From: Achromobacter xylosoxidans
GTDB taxonomy: Bacteria; Pseudomonadota; Gammaproteobacteria; Burkholderiales; Burkholderiaceae_B
Assembly (NCBI RefSeq): GCF_001457475.1
Contig: NZ_LN831029.1
Coordinates: 682,001 to 746,000 of the forward strand
Length of the DNA: 64,000 nt
Direction: 5' to 3'
In this document: piece by piece, positions 63,015-64,000 of the stretch
Numbering within the stretch: the first letter of the stretch is position 1
Layout: each line of letters begins with the position of its first letter
Notes under the pieces: generated by a model
The model's input: only the letters and a program-made list of their open reading frames with translations
Database searches by the model: none
Told to the model about the DNA's origin: nothing
Translations under genes and position numbers: made by a program

Positions 63015-64000
63015 ATGCCATCCTGGGCGCACTGGTGGAGCCGGAATCGGCCGACAGCCCCCGGCCGTTGTCGCAAGGTTCCGAATGGACGTTCGAACTG
63101 ATCCAGTCCTATGACGAAGCGATCTCGCGGGTCGCGCGCGAGTACGGGCTGGACACCTATCCGAACCAGATCGAGGTCATCACCTCGGAGCAGATGCTGG
63201 ACGCGTATGCGTCGGCGGGCCTGCCCATCGGTTATCCGCACTGGTCGTACGGCAAGGAGTTCATCCGCAACGAGCAGTTCTACCGGCGCGGCATGCAGGG
63301 CCTGGCCTACGAGATCGTGATCAATTCCAACCCCTGCATCGCGTATCTCATGGAAGAGAACTCCATGACCATGCAGGCGCTGGTGATCGCGCACGCCTGC
63401 TATGGCCACAACTCCTTCTTCAAGGGCAACTACCTGTTCCGCCAGTGGACCGACGCCGACGGCGTGCTGGACTACCTGGTGTTCGCCCGCAAGTACGTGA
63501 TGGATTGCGAGGACCGCTACGGCATCGATGCGGTGGAGGCGCTGCTGGATTCCTGCCATGCGCTGTCGCACCATGGCGTGGACCGCTACAAGCGGCCGAC
63601 GCCGATCTCGTACAAGGAAGAGGCCGCGCGCCAGGCCGAACGCCAGGAACACGCGCGCCTGCAATACAACGACCTGTGGCGCACACTGCCGCGGCTGGAG
63701 GCCGACAAGGACGAGCGGGTCGCCGCGTCGGTGTTCCCGCCCGAGCCGGAAGAGAACCTGCTGTACTTCATCGAGAAGTATTCGCCCAAGCTGGCGCCGT
63801 GGCAGAAGGAGCTGGTGCGCATCGTGCGCAAGATCGCCCAGTATTTCTATCCGCAGACCCAGACCAAGGTCATGAACGAGGGCTGGGCCACGTTCTGGCA
63901 CTACACCATCCTGAACCGGCTGCACGAGAAGGGGCTGGTCAACGATGGCTTCATGATGGAGTTCCTGCAGAGCCACACCAACGTCGTCAGCCAGCGCGGT
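63011..64000 (+). CDS. spoVR: SpoVR family protein, 3' end missing
   Basis: This gene runs off the window; 330 codons are visible of a family length near 500. The conserved regions YPNQIEVITSEQMLDAY, IAHACYGHNSFFKGN and NEGWATFWHY are clear. SpoVR (YcgB in E. coli) is needed for spore cortex formation in Bacillus. In non-sporulating bacteria it is found with PrkA and DUF444, as here, and its role there is unknown. The start ATG overlaps the yeaH stop. Confidence 0.93.
   Translation, partial: MNAILGALVEPESADSPRPLSQGSEWTFELIQSYDEAISRVAREYGLDTYPNQIEVITSEQMLDAYASAGLPIGYPHWSYGKEFIRNEQFYRRGMQGLAYEIVINSNPCIAYLMEENSMTMQALVIAHACYGHNSFFKGNYLFRQWTDADGVLDYLVFARKYVMDCEDRYGIDAVEALLDSCHALSHHGVDRYKRPTPISYKEEAARQAERQEHARLQYNDLWRTLPRLEADKDERVAASVFPPEPEENLLYFIEKYSPKLAPWQKELVRIVRKIAQYFYPQTQTKVMNEGWATFWHYTILNRLHEKGLVNDGFMMEFLQSHTNVVSQRG

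Noticed and set aside
1..64000. Prophage, insertion sequence, integrative element or tRNA genes
   Set aside because: I found no transposase, integrase, phage structural gene or cloverleaf sequence in any intergenic region that I read.

Overview
The window is a 64 kb piece of a high-GC betaproteobacterial chromosome, most likely Achromobacter or a close Bordetella relative (Alcaligenaceae). This is inferred from protein character: a lysine/alanine-rich histone H1-like protein of the BpH1 type, a Bug/TctC solute-binding protein, a D-alanylation locus resembling the Bordetella dra locus, and the usual order argC-erpA-anmK-M23 peptidase-tyrS. Coding density is high. I saw no tRNA, rRNA, CRISPR array, insertion sequence, integrase or phage gene.

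Region by region. 1-3.8 kb: the end of prmA, a zinc-ribbon DUF3426 membrane protein, a PfkB-family kinase and a glycine-zipper lipoprotein. 4.2-8.4 kb: a five-gene dlt-like operon (carrier protein, DltD, a 68-residue DltX-like microprotein, DltB-like MBOAT, DltA-like ligase). 8.4-18.7 kb: yggT, the H1-like gene, nrdB/nrdA with a promoter overlapped by paired NrdR boxes, a fused indolepyruvate oxidoreductase and a divergent Lrp/AsnC regulator. 18.7-25.8 kb: an intergenic stretch with a long inverted repeat, a Bug-type binding protein, a hydrolase/LysR divergent pair, a lipoprotein, an MFS transporter and gltX. 25.8-34.7 kb: a Pat-like acyltransferase, a four-gene ABC importer/isochorismatase operon, an esterase, darP and pmbA. 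34.8-40.9 kb: an orphan TRAP binding protein with a low-complexity replacement, then a branched-chain amino acid ABC operon whose livH permease carries an in-frame amber codon. 41-49.5 kb: rplM-rpsI, argC, a coiled-coil protein, erpA, anmK, an M23 peptidase, tyrS and a YbhB protein. 49.6-59 kb: a LysE exporter, glyA-nrdR, a GlxA-type regulator with a cysteine hydrolase, ribD and a pair of uncharacterised lipoproteins. 59-64 kb: a long hairpin-rich intergenic region and the prkA-yeaH-spoVR operon, the last gene cut by the window end.

How the parts connect. The dlt-like genes contain every step of a D-alanyl transfer route (activation, carriage, membrane transfer, periplasmic delivery) in a Gram-negative that lacks teichoic acid. 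The microprotein ends in the FxYxxF motif of DltX, while the MBOAT protein has Asn where the family has its invariant WHG histidine; this is the most interesting system here. nrdR at 51.9 kb encodes the repressor expected to bind the two boxes at 14.45-14.50 kb in front of nrdAB. The amber in livH would disable the LIV importer unless it is suppressed or is a sequencing error. Protein functions are assigned by motif recognition only; no database search was run.
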